Shown in pieces: positions 45,075 through 54,197 of a stretch of 64,000 bases of DNA. The position numbers were made by a program, and so were the translations under genes. The notes under the pieces were generated by a model. The model ran no database searches. It saw nothing but the letters and a program-made list of their open reading frames with translations, and had not been told where the DNA came from. Positions within the stretch are counted from its first letter, which is position 1, and every line of letters begins with the position of its first letter. The stretch is from Nocardiopsis alborubida (lineage in GTDB: Bacteria; Actinomycetota; Actinomycetes; Streptosporangiales; Streptosporangiaceae), in NCBI RefSeq assembly GCF_012396365.1, contig NZ_JAAXPG010000010.1, positions 144,325-208,324 of the forward strand, read 5' to 3'.

Positions 45075-46199
45075 CTACCGCAGGCCGGGGGCGCGGCGCA
45101 GCGCCGTGGAGATCATCCGCTCCACCAGTGCCGCGTAGTCCACGCCGGTGGCGGCCCACATCTGCGGGAAGGCCGACGCCGGGGTGAAGCCCGGCATGGT
45201 GTTGAGCTCGTTGACGAGGATGCCGCCGTCCTCGGTGTAGAAGAAGTCCACGCGGGCCAGGCCCTCGCAACCCATCGCCTCGAACACGTCGGCGGCCAGC
45301 GCGCGCAGACGCGCCGTGGCCTCCTCGGGGATCTCGGCCGGGATGGTCAGGCTGCTCGTGGACAGGTACTTGGCCTCGAAGTCGTAGAAGTCGAAGCCGT
45401 CGGCGACGTGCACCTCTGCCGGGACGGACACGTCGGGCGTGCCGCCGTCCTCGGACTCCAGCACCCCGCACTCCAGTTCGCGGCCCACGACCCGGGCCTC
45501 CACCAGCACCTTGGGGTCGTGCTCCCGAGCCGCCTCGACCGCGGCGACCACCGCGTCGGCGTCGGAGGAGTCCTCCACCTTGCTGATGCCCACGCTGCTG
45601 CCCGCGCGGGCGGGCTTGACGAACACGGTGGCGCCCAGCTCGGCCACGTCGTCCAGCACCCTCTTGCGCTCGGTACGCCACTGGCGGTCGGTGATGGCCA
45701 CGAAGTCGCTGGTGGGAATGCCGTTGCCGCGCAGCATGGCCTTCATGAAGACCTTGTCCATGGAGGCGGAGCTGGAGAACACCCCGGCCCCGGCGTAGCG
45801 CACGCCCATCATCTCGAACAGCCCCTGGATGGTGCCGTCCTCGCCGAAGGGGCCGTGCAGCAGCGGCAGCACCACGTCCACCCCGGCCAGGCGCTCGGGG
45901 CCCTTGACCGGGTCCACGACCATCAGCTGGCCCGCCGAGTCGAAGGGCAGCGCCAGGTCGACGCCGTCCTCGGACACCGACGGCAGCGCGCTGGTGCCCG
46001 CGTCGATGCGCAGGCTCTCGGGGTCGCCCGAGGTCAGCACCCAGTTGCCCGTGCGGGTGATACCGACCGGCACGATCTCGTAGCGGTCGTGGTCGACGAC
46101 GGACAGCACGCTGCCCGCGGTGACGCAGGAGATCTCGTGTTCGGAGCTACGCCCGCCGAAGACGACGGCCACCCGAATCTTGCGCTGTTCGGACGACAT
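45075..46199 (-). CDS. ddl: D-alanine--D-alanine ligase
   Basis: ATP-grasp ligase making the D-Ala-D-Ala terminus of peptidoglycan precursors (374 residues). Motifs: VAVVFGGRSSEHEISCVTAGSV, HGPFGEDGTIQGLFE, VFVKPARAGSSVGISKV and the metal-binding LVNELNTMPGFTPASAFPQM. The position of the residue that sets D-Ala versus D-Lac use cannot be judged here without alignment. It is the last gene of a four-gene minus-strand operon starting with plsC. Confidence 0.96.
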   Translation of the reverse strand: MSSEQRKIRVAVVFGGRSSEHEISCVTAGSVLSVVDHDRYEIVPVGITRTGNWVLTSGDPESLRIDAGTSALPSVSEDGVDLALPFDSAGQLMVVDPVKGPERLAGVDVVLPLLHGPFGEDGTIQGLFEMMGVRYAGAGVFSSSASMDKVFMKAMLRGNGIPTSDFVAITDRQWRTERKRVLDDVAELGATVFVKPARAGSSVGISKVEDSSDADAVVAAVEAAREHDPKVLVEARVVGRELECGVLESEDGGTPDVSVPAEVHVADGFDFYDFEAKYLSTSSLTIPAEIPEEATARLRALAADVFEAMGCEGLARVDFFYTEDGGILVNELNTMPGFTPASAFPQMWAATGVDYAALVERMISTALRRAPGLR

Positions 46200-46258
46200 G
46201 CTGCCTGACCCTATCTCGCCGTTGGTTGGAACCGGAGCGGGTGAGACCCCGCGGTGTG

Positions 46259-47488
46259 TCAGCTGTCCCCGCCGAGGGCCGCCAGGGCGTCCTCGACGAG
46301 GTCACGGGGGTCCTCCAGGCCGACGGAGAACCGCACCGCTCCCGGTGAGATGCCCGCCGCGGCCAGTTCACGCTCGCTCATGCTGCGGTGCGACGTGGAG
46401 GCGACGTGTCCGGCCAGCGTGTGCGTTCCGCCCAGCGAGGCGGCGATGGTGGCCACGCGCAGCCGGTCGGCGAAGGCCATCCCGGCCTCGCGTCCGCCGC
46501 GCGGGTGCACGGTCACGACCGCGCCGTGGCGCCCCTGGTCGAAGAGCCTGTCGGCGAGCGCCGACTGGGGGTGGGAGGCCAGCGAGGGGTGGTCGACCCG
46601 CTCCACCAGGGGGTGCCCCTCCAGCGCCGCGGCGAGGGTCGCCGCGCTCTCGCACTGGCGCTGCACACGCAGCGGCAGCGTCTCCAGCCCCCGGTGCAGC
46701 AGGTAGGCCTCGTCGGGGGCCAGGCAGGGACCCAGGTCCACGCGCGCGGAACGGATGCGCCCGATCAGGTCGGGCGAGGCCACGGCCACGCCGCCGGTGG
46801 TGTCGCTGTGGCCTCCGATGTACTTGGTGGCCGAGTGCACGACCACGTCGGCGCCGTGCTCCAGCGGGCGGCACACGGCCGGGGAGGCGAAGGTGGAGTC
46901 CACCACCAGTACGGCGCCGACCTCGTGGGAGATCCGCGCCAGCTCGGGCAGGTCGGAGACGGTCATGGTGGGGTTGGACAGCGTCTCGGTGAACACCATC
47001 CGGGTGTCGGGGCCCACGGCGGCGCGCACGGCGTCCGGGTCGGTGATGTCCACGAAGTCGGTGCGCACGCCGAACCGGCGCAGCAGCCGGTCCAGCAGCG
47101 AGTGGGTGTTGCCGTAGATGGACCGCGAGGCCACCACGTGCGACCCCGCCTCGGTCAGCGCCATGAACACCGTGCTGAGCGCGCCCATGCCCGAGGAGAA
47201 GGCCTGTCCGCGCACCGGCCCCGGTACCCCGGCGCCCTCCAGGGCCGCGACGGCGTCGGCGAACGCGTCCACGGTGGGGCTGTCGATGCGCGCGTAGGAG
47301 TAGCCCGGCCGGGTGCCCGCCAGCACGTCCGCGTACTCCTGGGAGGTGTCGAACGCGTAGGTGGTGGCCCGGTGGACGGGCATGCGCATCGGGCGCTCGG
47401 CGGGAACCGGCGCCTGCGGGAGGGAGACCGCCCGCGTGTACTCGCCCTCGGCCCCGGCGCCCGCCGCGGACCCTGGTGTGTGTGACAT
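46259..47488 (-). CDS. Trans-sulfuration enzyme family PLP-dependent protein (cystathionine/methionine gamma-lyase or synthase type)
   Basis: A 409-residue Cys/Met-metabolism enzyme of fold type I. PLP lysine in SATKYIGGHSDTTGG; other family marks are GYSYARIDSPTVDAFADAVAALEGA, SSGMGALSTVFMAL, GNTHSLLDRLLRRFGV and LGGTHTLAGHVAST. It could be a cystathionine gamma-lyase, gamma-synthase or methionine gamma-lyase; sequence alone does not decide. It lies 11 bases after gpsA and 59 before ddl, an unusual operon partner. The ATG at 47488 is chosen since the longer frame reads back through gpsA. Confidence 0.88.
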   Translation of the reverse strand: MSHTPGSAAGAGAEGEYTRAVSLPQAPVPAERPMRMPVHRATTYAFDTSQEYADVLAGTRPGYSYARIDSPTVDAFADAVAALEGAGVPGPVRGQAFSSGMGALSTVFMALTEAGSHVVASRSIYGNTHSLLDRLLRRFGVRTDFVDITDPDAVRAAVGPDTRMVFTETLSNPTMTVSDLPELARISHEVGAVLVVDSTFASPAVCRPLEHGADVVVHSATKYIGGHSDTTGGVAVASPDLIGRIRSARVDLGPCLAPDEAYLLHRGLETLPLRVQRQCESAATLAAALEGHPLVERVDHPSLASHPQSALADRLFDQGRHGAVVTVHPRGGREAGMAFADRLRVATIAASLGGTHTLAGHVASTSHRSMSERELAAAGISPGAVRFSVGLEDPRDLVEDALAALGGDS

Positions 47489-47499
47489 CGTGCTCGCTC

Positions 47500-48567
47500 T
47501 CAGACCCCGTAGCGCTCGGGCTTGGCGCTGCGCGCCATGAAGGCGGCGAGCGCCTCGGCCGGGCTCAGGTCGTGGTGCATCATCTTGACGACGGCCTCGG
47601 TGATCGGCATGTCGACCCCGTGGGCCCATCCGAGTTCCAGGACGGACTCGGAGGACTTGACCCCCTCGGCCGTCTGCCTGGTCTCCGCGACGACCTGTTC
47701 GAGGGTCTTACCAGCGCCCAGTTTCTCACCGAAAGTCCGGTTCCGCGACAGCGGCGACGAGCATGTCGCGACCAGGTCGCCCATCCCGGCCAGGCCGGAC
47801 AGGGTGTGCTCGTCCGCGCCCAGGGCCACCGCCAGGCGCGTGGTCTCGGCCAGGCCGCGGGTGATGAGGGACGCCTTGGTGTTGTCACCGAAGCCCATGC
47901 CCTCGGCCACGCCGACGGCCAGGCCGATCACGTTCTTCATCGCGCCGCCGATCTCCACCCCGACCAGGTCGGTGCTGGTGTAGGGGCGGAAGTAGGCCGA
48001 CCTGAACAGGCTCTGGAGCCGTACGGCCGTCGGCTCGTGGGAGCAGGCGACCACGGCGGTGGCGGGCTGGCGCTCGGCGATCTCGCGGGCCAGGTTGGGG
48101 CCCGACACCACCGCGATGCGCTCCTCGGAGCACTCCAGGACCTCGGCGATGATCTGGCTCACCCGCATGCGGGTGCCCAGTTCCACACCCTTCATGAGGC
48201 TGACGACCACCGCGTCCCCGCGCAGGTGGGGGCGCCAGTCCACGAGGTTGGCCCGCAGCGTCTGGGAGGGCACCGCCAGCACCACCACGTCGGCCTCCGC
48301 CAGCGCCTTGGGGGCGTCGGCGGTGGCGCGCAGGCGCGGGTTGAGGGGGATCCCGGGGAAGTAGTCGGGGTTCTCGGAGGTGTCGTTGATCGCGTCGACC
48401 ACCGAGGACCGCCGCCCCCACAGGACCACCTCGGCGGCGGGGCCGCCCGGACGGCGTTCCTCGGCCAGGTCGGCCGCGTCCGCGATGATGTTCGCGAACA
48501 CGGTGCCCCACGAGCCCGCGCCGAGAACGGCGATCCTCACGTCGTCGCTACCCATCGGCTCCGTCAT
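47500..48567 (-). CDS. gpsA: NAD(P)H-dependent glycerol-3-phosphate dehydrogenase
   Basis: Makes sn-glycerol-3-phosphate for phospholipids from dihydroxyacetone phosphate (355 residues). Rossmann motif IAVLGAGSWGTVFANI; active-site lysine regions GAMKNVIGLAVGVAEG and LAGMGDLVATCSSPLSRNR are complete. The ATG overlaps the plsC stop (ATGA), so the enzyme producing the substrate and the acyltransferase using it are translated together. Confidence 0.97.
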   Translation of the reverse strand: MTEPMGSDDVRIAVLGAGSWGTVFANIIADAADLAEERRPGGPAAEVVLWGRRSSVVDAINDTSENPDYFPGIPLNPRLRATADAPKALAEADVVVLAVPSQTLRANLVDWRPHLRGDAVVVSLMKGVELGTRMRVSQIIAEVLECSEERIAVVSGPNLAREIAERQPATAVVACSHEPTAVRLQSLFRSAYFRPYTSTDLVGVEIGGAMKNVIGLAVGVAEGMGFGDNTKASLITRGLAETTRLAVALGADEHTLSGLAGMGDLVATCSSPLSRNRTFGEKLGAGKTLEQVVAETRQTAEGVKSSESVLELGWAHGVDMPITEAVVKMMHHDLSPAEALAAFMARSAKPERYGV

Positions 48568-49409
48568 GCCCCCGCGCTGTCCTTGCCGTTGTCGCTCTTC
48601 GCCCCGGCCTCGTCTTCGGTCGGCGCCGTGCTGTCCGCCCCGGCGGTCGTGCCGCCGTCCACGGGGGGCCGCTCCTCGCCGCCGGCGGCCGCGGCCCGCG
48701 CCTTCCTGGGGTCGTAGGGGACCGCGGGCGGCTCCTCGCCGCGGATCCGGGCCTGGAGGCCGGTGATGTCGGCCATGATCGCCTCGGTGGCCTCCCGCAG
48801 GACCGTTCCGGTCAGCGGCCGGTCCCGGAACCGGGACAGGTCCACCGGCGGTCCGGCCCGGAACTCCACGCGCTTGCGCGGGAACAGCCTGACCTTCTTG
48901 GTGCCGTAGGGCATGATGTGCTGTTCTCCCCAGTGCGCCACCGGGATCACGGGCACGCCCGTGGTGAGGGCCAGGCGCGCCACCCCGGTCTTGGCCGTCA
49001 TCGGCCACAGGTTCGGGTCCCGGGTGCAGGTGCCCTCGGGGTAGAAGATCACCGAGGCGCCGTCGCGGGTGAGGGCCAGCTCGGCCTCGTGGAGCGCCTT
49101 GACGGCGTCGGTGCTGCCGCGCTTGACGGGGATCTGGCCGGTGCTCCTGGCCACCGCGCTCACCACGGGGATGCGCATGACCCCCTCCTTCATGGTGAAG
49201 GTCGGCCAGCGCCGGGCGCCGATGTAGAGGAAGTGGGCGACCGTCAGCGGGTCCGCCAGGGACAGGTGGTTGAGGGCGATGATCGCGCCGCCCCTGTCCG
49301 GGACGTGCTCGGTGCCCCTCCAGTCCGGCTTGGTCACGAACCACAGGACGAACCGGACGATCCGGGAGACAACCGCCTTCACCCACCGGGATTCTCGTTG
49401 CTTGGCCAC
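48564..49409 (-). CDS. plsC: 1-acyl-sn-glycerol-3-phosphate acyltransferase (PlsC family)
   Basis: Membrane-associated acyltransferase of phospholipid synthesis (281 residues). The HX4D motif is in LNHLSLADPL and the glycerophosphate-binding box in VIFYPEGTCTRD; a third block is GVPVIPVAHWGEQ. The last 60 residues are a Glu/Ala/Gly-rich tail. GTG start with GAGGAG upstream. It is the first gene of the plsC-gpsA-trans-sulfuration-ddl operon. Confidence 0.93.
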   Translation of the reverse strand: MAKQRESRWVKAVVSRIVRFVLWFVTKPDWRGTEHVPDRGGAIIALNHLSLADPLTVAHFLYIGARRWPTFTMKEGVMRIPVVSAVARSTGQIPVKRGSTDAVKALHEAELALTRDGASVIFYPEGTCTRDPNLWPMTAKTGVARLALTTGVPVIPVAHWGEQHIMPYGTKKVRLFPRKRVEFRAGPPVDLSRFRDRPLTGTVLREATEAIMADITGLQARIRGEEPPAVPYDPRKARAAAAGGEERPPVDGGTTAGADSTAPTEDEAGAKSDNGKDSAGA

Positions 49410-49727
49410 GGGACTCCTCACTCCATCGCTCCAGGCCCGTCGAGGCCGCACAGCACAACCGATTCAGTGTAGGGCGTGGTCGGCGGGGCGCCGTCCGCGG
49501 ACCGCGGGCCACGGGACACGCCTGGCGCGGCGCGGCCGCGGTGGACCGCGAGGCCCGGGGCGGGGCTCTCGCGCGGCCCCGCGGGGCGGTGCCGACGGGC
49601 CCTCCCCCCGGCCCCCGGCCCCGGATCGGGTTTTTCCGTGCGGCTCCGCCGGGCGGCGGCGCCGACGGCTCATCCCCGAACGCCTACCCTCGTCACTGTC
49701 GTGCCGTACCGACGTTCCGGGGGGACC
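49410..49727. other. Divergent control region of plsC and cofC
   Basis: 318 bases. The cofC frame remains open through most of it, but with no conserved sequence. Promoters for both directions are expected; none stands out. Confidence 0.4.
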
Positions 49728-50420
49728 GTGACCGGCTGTGGAGAACGGAGCGGGGCACCGCGTCCCGGGGCCCGCTGGTCCCTGGTCGTCCCGGTGAAGC
49801 ACCTCGGCCGCGCCAAGTCCCGACTGGCTCTGGCCGCGGGGGGCCGCCGCGAGGACCTGGCGCTGGCCATCGCCTGCGACACGGTGGCCGCGGCACGGAC
49901 CTGCCCCGTGGTGGCCGCGGTGTTCGCGGTGACCGAGGACGCGCGCGCGGGCGCCGAACTGGCCCGGCTGGGCGCGGTGGTGGTGGGCGGCGAGCCCGGT
50001 ACGGGACTGAACCCGGCGCTGGAGCACGGGGCGGCCGTCGCACGGCGGCGCCTGCCCGCGCTCGGGGTGTGCGCCCTGTCCGCCGACCTGCCCGCGCTGC
50101 GCCCCGAGGAGCTGGAGCGGGTCCTGACGGCGGCGGCCGGGCACGGGCGCTCCTTCCTGCCGGACGCTCCCGGCGTGGGCACGACGCTGTTCGCCGCCTC
50201 GCCCGGGCACCCGTTCACCCCGGCCTTCGAGGGTCCCTCACGGGCCCGCCACCTGTCCGGGGGCGCCAGGGAGCTGGTGGTGCCGGACGCGGCGTCGGTG
50301 CGGCGCGACGTGGACACGTTCGAGGACCTGCGCGCCGCGGTGGCGCTGGGCGTGGGTCCCAGGACGCGCGGGCTGTGGGAGCTCGTGGGCGGCGGCCTGT
50401 GCCCGCAGAACGCGCCCTGA
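49728..50420 (+). CDS. cofC: 2-phospho-L-lactate (phosphoenolpyruvate) guanylyltransferase
   Basis: Nucleotidyltransferase of coenzyme F420 synthesis that activates 2-phospholactate or PEP with GTP (230 residues). Family motifs: LVVPVKHLGRAKSRL, the central GGEPGTGLNPALEHG, LSADLPALRPEEL and LPDAPGVGTTLFAA. The GTG at 49728 is chosen because GGGGGGACC lies just upstream; an earlier GTG at 49701 is possible. Other F420 genes are not in the window. Confidence 0.92.
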   Translation: MTGCGERSGAPRPGARWSLVVPVKHLGRAKSRLALAAGGRREDLALAIACDTVAAARTCPVVAAVFAVTEDARAGAELARLGAVVVGGEPGTGLNPALEHGAAVARRRLPALGVCALSADLPALRPEELERVLTAAAGHGRSFLPDAPGVGTTLFAASPGHPFTPAFEGPSRARHLSGGARELVVPDAASVRRDVDTFEDLRAAVALGVGPRTRGLWELVGGGLCPQNAP

Positions 50421-50504
50421 GCCCTCCTGAGGCCCTTCCACGCCTTCCCCTGGGCTCCTAGGCCCCAGGAGCCCCACGAGGCCTCAGAACCCCCGGGAAC
50501 GCGT

Positions 50505-50538
50505 TCCGCCCGGGCCCCTCGAAGGGAACCCGGGCGGA
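50505..50538. terminator. Terminator between convergent cofC and hup
   Basis: TCCGCCCGGG (50505-50514) pairs perfectly with 50529-50538; the 14-base loop can fold further. A second larger inverted repeat (CTGAGGCC, 50427-50434, with 50480-50487) lies closer to cofC. Confidence 0.65.
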
Positions 50539-50564
50539 CGGACCCGTCGCCGTGTGGTGGCGGG

Positions 50565-50846
50565 TTACTTCTTGTCGCCGTTGACCAGAGCCTTGAAGTC
50601 AGCGCCAGCGCGGAACTTCGGCACGAAGCTCGCGGGGACGTTGATGGTGGCTCCGGTGGCGGGGTTGCGGGCCGTACGGGCCGCGCGCTCGGACTTCTCG
50701 AAAACGCCGAAGCCGGTGATGGCGACCTTGTCGCCCGACGCCACGGTGGCCTGAATGGTCTCAAGCACAGCGTTGACCGCTTCGGTCGCGGTCTTCTTGT
50801 CTCCGAGTCGATCGGAGATCGCGTCGATCAGGTCACGCTTGTTCAT
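50565..50846 (-). CDS. hup: HU family DNA-binding protein
   Basis: Nucleoid protein of 93 residues with the complete HU fold: MNKRDLIDAISDRLGDKKTATEAVNAVLETI, then the beta-arm region TGFGVFEKSERAARTARNPATG and FVPKFRAGADFKALVNG. It is the short form, lacking the Lys/Ala-rich tail of the second actinobacterial HU. ATG with GGAGG at good spacing. The AT-rich 349-base gap upstream should hold its promoter. Confidence 0.96.
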   Translation of the reverse strand: MNKRDLIDAISDRLGDKKTATEAVNAVLETIQATVASGDKVAITGFGVFEKSERAARTARNPATGATINVPASFVPKFRAGADFKALVNGDKK

Positions 50847-51195
50847 AAGGTTCCTCCGGTTCCCCCTTGCTCGCACGAAATTAGGGGAAGCAGAGGCCCT
50901 TACACAAATACAAACGCCTGCGGGCAGGGCGTGTCGGGTCCATCCCCACCTGCGCGGCAGCCTCTGTGGGGCTTGGGTCCGGACCGGAGCCACCTCCGAC
51001 TTCAGTCCCTTTTGACCCCTTCTGCGAGCCTCAAATGCCTACGTATAACCGGATTCCGGGCATGAGACACGCTGAGCTTAAGGACGGAAGACCCGTAAGC
51101 AGGCGCTCACAGTACGTAAAGGTAAAATATTTCTGGACCGGGGGTGTCCTGCGTCACACAGGCCACGAATCCCCGGCCCAGAAGCCGATCAGTGT
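50847..51195. other. AT-richer region upstream of hup
   Basis: 349 bases without a gene, clearly less GC-rich around 51030-51145. On the minus strand TATACG (51042-51047) is a possible hup -10 box but no good -35 lies at 17 bases. It also carries the end of the leuCD transcript; no strong terminator hairpin was seen for leuD. Confidence 0.4.
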
Positions 51196-51792
51196 CTAGA
51201 GCGTCACCGGCAGCCAGGGCTTGCGGGTGCCCTCGAACTCCCCGATCGCGTCCGTGTGGCGCAGGGTCAGCGCGATGTCGTCCAGACCCTCCAGGAGGCG
51301 CCAGCGGGTGTAGTCGTCCAGCTCAAAGGACTCCCGCACACCCGCCGCCGGGACACGCACCTCGCGCTCGACCAGGTCCACGGTCACCTCGGTGGCGGGG
51401 TCGGCCTCGACGGCCGCCCAGACGCGGTCGATGACCTCCTGCTCCAGCAGGACCGTCAGCAGGCCGCCCTTGAGCGAGTTGCCGCGGAAGATGTCGGCGA
51501 AGCGCGAGGACAGCACGGTCTTGAAGCCGTAGTCCTGGAGCGCCCACACGGCGTGCTCGCGCGAGGAGCCCGTGCCGAAGTCCGGCCCGGCCACCAGCAC
51601 GGACGCGCCCTGGTACTCGGGGCGGTTGAGGACGAAGTCGGGGTCGGACTTGCGCCACTCGGCGAACAGGCCGTCCTCGAAGCCGGTCCGGCTGACCCGC
51701 TTGAGGTAGACGGCCGGGATGATCTGGTCGGTGTCGACGTTGCTCGCGCGCAGCGGCACGGCCCGACCGGTGTGGACGTCGAACTTCTCCAT
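51196..51792 (-). CDS. leuD: 3-isopropylmalate dehydratase small subunit
   Basis: Swivel-domain subunit of the isomerase in leucine synthesis, also needed after citramalate synthase for isoleucine (198 residues). Motifs: [42 protein letters not shown] and [10 protein letters not shown]. It is 25 bases downstream of leuC. Confidence 0.97.
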   Translation of the reverse strand: MEKFDVHTGRAVPLRASNVDTDQIIPAVYLKRVSRTGFEDGLFAEWRKSDPDFVLNRPEYQGASVLVAGPDFGTGSSREHAVWALQDYGFKTVLSSRFADIFRGNSLKGGLLTVLLEQEVIDRVWAAVEADPATEVTVDLVEREVRVPAAGVRESFELDDYTRWRLLEGLDDIALTLRHTDAIGEFEGTRKPWLPVTL

Positions 51793-51817
51793 GAGAGGTC
51801 TCTCCTAACGGGGCGCG

Positions 51818-53224
51818 CTAGAGGGCGGCCAGGTCGGCGGGCGAGGACAGGGTGCCGCGCACCGCGGTGGCGGCGGCGACCTGCGGCGACACCAGGTGGG
51901 TGCGTCCGCCGCGGCCCTGGCGGCCCTCGAAGTTGCGGTTGGAGGTGGAGGCGCTGCGCTCGCCGGGCTTGAGCTGGTCGGGGTTCATGCCCAGGCACAT
52001 CGAGCAGCCCGCCTCGCGCCACTCGGCGCCGGCCTCCTCGAAGACCCGTCCCAGGCCCTCCTCGTTGGCCTGCTCCTTGACCCGCATGGAGCCGGGGACG
52101 ACGAGCATGCGCACGCCCTCGGCCACCCTGCGGCCGCGGATGATCTCGGCGGCGGTGCGCAGGTCCTCGATGCGACCGTTGGTGCACGAGCCCAGGAAGA
52201 CGGTGTCCACCCTCACCTCGCGCATCGGCGTTCCGGCCTCGAGGTCCATGTAGGCCAGGGCCTTCTCGGCGGCGGCGCGGGCGGAGGGGTCCTCGAACGA
52301 GGCGGGGTCGGGCACGGAGGCGTCCAGCGGCACGCCCTGGCCGGGGTTGGTGCCCCAGGTGACGAACGGGCTGAGCTCGTCGGCGTCCAGCACGACCTCG
52401 GCGTCGAAGACCGCGCCCTCGTCGGTGCGCAGGCTCTTCCAGTGCTCGACCGCGGCGTCGAAGTCCTCGCCCCGCGGCGCGTGCGCCCGTCCCCGGATGT
52501 AGTCGAACGTGGTCTGGTCCGGGGCGATCATCCCGGCGCGTGCGCCCGCCTCGATGGACATGTTGCACACGGTCATGCGGGCTTCCATGGACAGGGCCTC
52601 GATGGCCTCGCCCCGGTACTCGATGACGTAGCCCTGGCCGCCGCCGGTGCCGATCCTGGCGATGACCGCGAGGATGACGTCCTTGGCGGACACCCCCGGC
52701 CGCAGCGTGCCGTTCACGGTGACGGCCATCGTCTTGAAGGGGGCCATCGGCAGGGTCTGGGTGGCCAGGACGTGCTCGACCTGGCTGGTGCCGATGCCGA
52801 ACGCCAGGGCGCCGAACGCGCCGTGGGTGCTGGTGTGGCTGTCACCGCAGACGATGGTCATGCCCGGCTGGGTCAGGCCCAACTGGGGGCCGACCACGTG
52901 CACCACGCCCTGCTCGATGTCGCCCATGGGGTGCAGCCGCACGCCGAAGTCGGAGCAGTTCTTGCGCAGCGTCTCGACCTGCTTGCGGGAGACCGGGTCG
53001 GCGATGGGGGCCAACAGGTCCTGGGTGGGGACGTTGTGGTCCTCGGTGGCGATGGTCAGGTCCGGACGGCGCACGGACCGGCCCGCCAGGCGCAGGCCCT
53101 CGAAGGCCTGCGGGCTGGTCACCTCGTGGACGAGGTGGAGGTCGATGTAGAGCAGGTCCGGCTCGCCGTCGGCACGTCGGACGACGTGCTCCTCCCAGAC
53201 CTTCTCGGCCATCGTGCGTGCCAT
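51818..53224 (-). CDS. leuC: 3-isopropylmalate dehydratase large subunit
   Basis: Iron-sulfur aconitase-family subunit (468 residues). The three cluster cysteines are in [14 protein letters not shown] and [12 protein letters not shown]; substrate-site boxes [26 protein letters not shown] and [12 protein letters not shown] are intact. The start is the ATG giving [14 protein letters not shown]. It is divergent from the IclR-type regulator; a 34-base imperfect dyad in the 105-base spacer is the likely operator. Confidence 0.97.
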   Translation of the reverse strand: MARTMAEKVWEEHVVRRADGEPDLLYIDLHLVHEVTSPQAFEGLRLAGRSVRRPDLTIATEDHNVPTQDLLAPIADPVSRKQVETLRKNCSDFGVRLHPMGDIEQGVVHVVGPQLGLTQPGMTIVCGDSHTSTHGAFGALAFGIGTSQVEHVLATQTLPMAPFKTMAVTVNGTLRPGVSAKDVILAVIARIGTGGGQGYVIEYRGEAIEALSMEARMTVCNMSIEAGARAGMIAPDQTTFDYIRGRAHAPRGEDFDAAVEHWKSLRTDEGAVFDAEVVLDADELSPFVTWGTNPGQGVPLDASVPDPASFEDPSARAAAEKALAYMDLEAGTPMREVRVDTVFLGSCTNGRIEDLRTAAEIIRGRRVAEGVRMLVVPGSMRVKEQANEEGLGRVFEEAGAEWREAGCSMCLGMNPDQLKPGERSASTSNRNFEGRQGRGGRTHLVSPQVAAATAVRGTLSSPADLAAL

Positions 53225-53293
53225 GGGCGATCGCCTCTCTCGTTGTCGTCTCGGGCGCGTCTCGTGTGGAGCCCTGCGCGGACTGCGGCCTGA

Positions 53294-53327
53294 CTTGCAT
53301 TCCATATTTCGAGACGGCAATATCAAG
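53294..53327. promoter_or_regulatory. Putative IclR/NdgR operator between leuC and ndgR
   Basis: An imperfect dyad CTTGCATT (53294-53301) ... AATATCAAG (53319-53327) surrounds CATATTTCGAGACGG. On the plus strand TTGCAT (53295) and CAATAT (53318) are 17 bases apart and would start transcription at about the regulator's ATG, so ndgR may be leaderless. A similar CGAGACG box occurs upstream of cimA. Confidence 0.55.
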
Positions 53328-53329
53328 CC

Positions 53330-54067
53330 ATGGACAACTCTAGCTCATCCAGCGGCGTCGGTGTCCTGGACAAGACCATGTCCGTCCTCGACGCCCTGGA
53401 GTCGGGACCGGCGTCCCTGGCCCAGTTGGTACAGATCACCGGTCTGGCCCGGCCGACGGCCCACCGGCTGGCGGTGGCGCTGGAGCGCCACCGCATGGTC
53501 ACCCGCGACAGCCAGGGGCGCTTCGTGCTGGGCCCGCGCCTGGGTGAGCTGTCGATAGCGACCGGCGAGGACCGGCTGCTGGCCGTGGCCTCCCCCGTCC
53601 TGGTGCAGCTGCGCGACCTGACCGGGGAGAGCGCGCAGCTCTACCGCCGCCAGGGGGACCTGCGGGTGTGCGTGGCCGCCTCCGAGCGCAGCAGCGGGCT
53701 GCGCGACACGGTGCCGGTCGGCAGCGAGCTGCCCATGAACGCCGGTTCGGCCGCCCAGGTACTGCTGGCCTGGGAGGACTCCGACCGGATCCGCCGCTCC
53801 CTGCTGGGGGCGCGGTTCACGGCGGCCAGCCTGGCCCAGGTGCGCCGCCGCCGGTGGGCCCAGAGCGTCGCCGAGCGCGAGCAGGGCGTGGCGTCGGTGT
53901 CCGCGCCGGTGTCGGGCCCCGGCGGGCGCGTGATCGCCGCCGTGTCGGTGTCGGGCCCCATAGAGCGCCTGACGCGCTCCCCCGGCCGCATCCACTCCCA
54001 GGCGGTCCTGTCGGCGGCGGAGAAGATCAGCGAGTCCCTGCACAGCTACGAGGGCGCCCACTCCTGA
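53330..54067 (+). CDS. ndgR: IclR-family transcriptional regulator NdgR (AreB/LtbR type)
   Basis: A 245-residue regulator with an N-terminal winged helix ([38 protein letters not shown]) and a C-terminal IclR ligand-binding domain ([40 protein letters not shown]). Orthologues directly upstream of leuCD in Streptomyces and Corynebacterium control leucine and other amino-acid genes. There is no ribosome site before the ATG, consistent with a leaderless message. The operator overlaps its own promoter, so autoregulation is expected. Confidence 0.92.
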   Translation: MDNSSSSSGVGVLDKTMSVLDALESGPASLAQLVQITGLARPTAHRLAVALERHRMVTRDSQGRFVLGPRLGELSIATGEDRLLAVASPVLVQLRDLTGESAQLYRRQGDLRVCVAASERSSGLRDTVPVGSELPMNAGSAAQVLLAWEDSDRIRRSLLGARFTAASLAQVRRRRWAQSVAEREQGVASVSAPVSGPGGRVIAAVSVSGPIERLTRSPGRIHSQAVLSAAEKISESLHSYEGAHS

Positions 54068-54197
54068 ACCGGCCGGAAACGTTGCGGGTGCGACGCAAGG
54101 AGTCCTGACCTGCGGCGAGCCTGTACTTGCAGCGGGGTCGGACGGTCGAGACGCGCCATAGGCACAAGATCACGGCTGGCCGCCCAGGGGACCGGGT

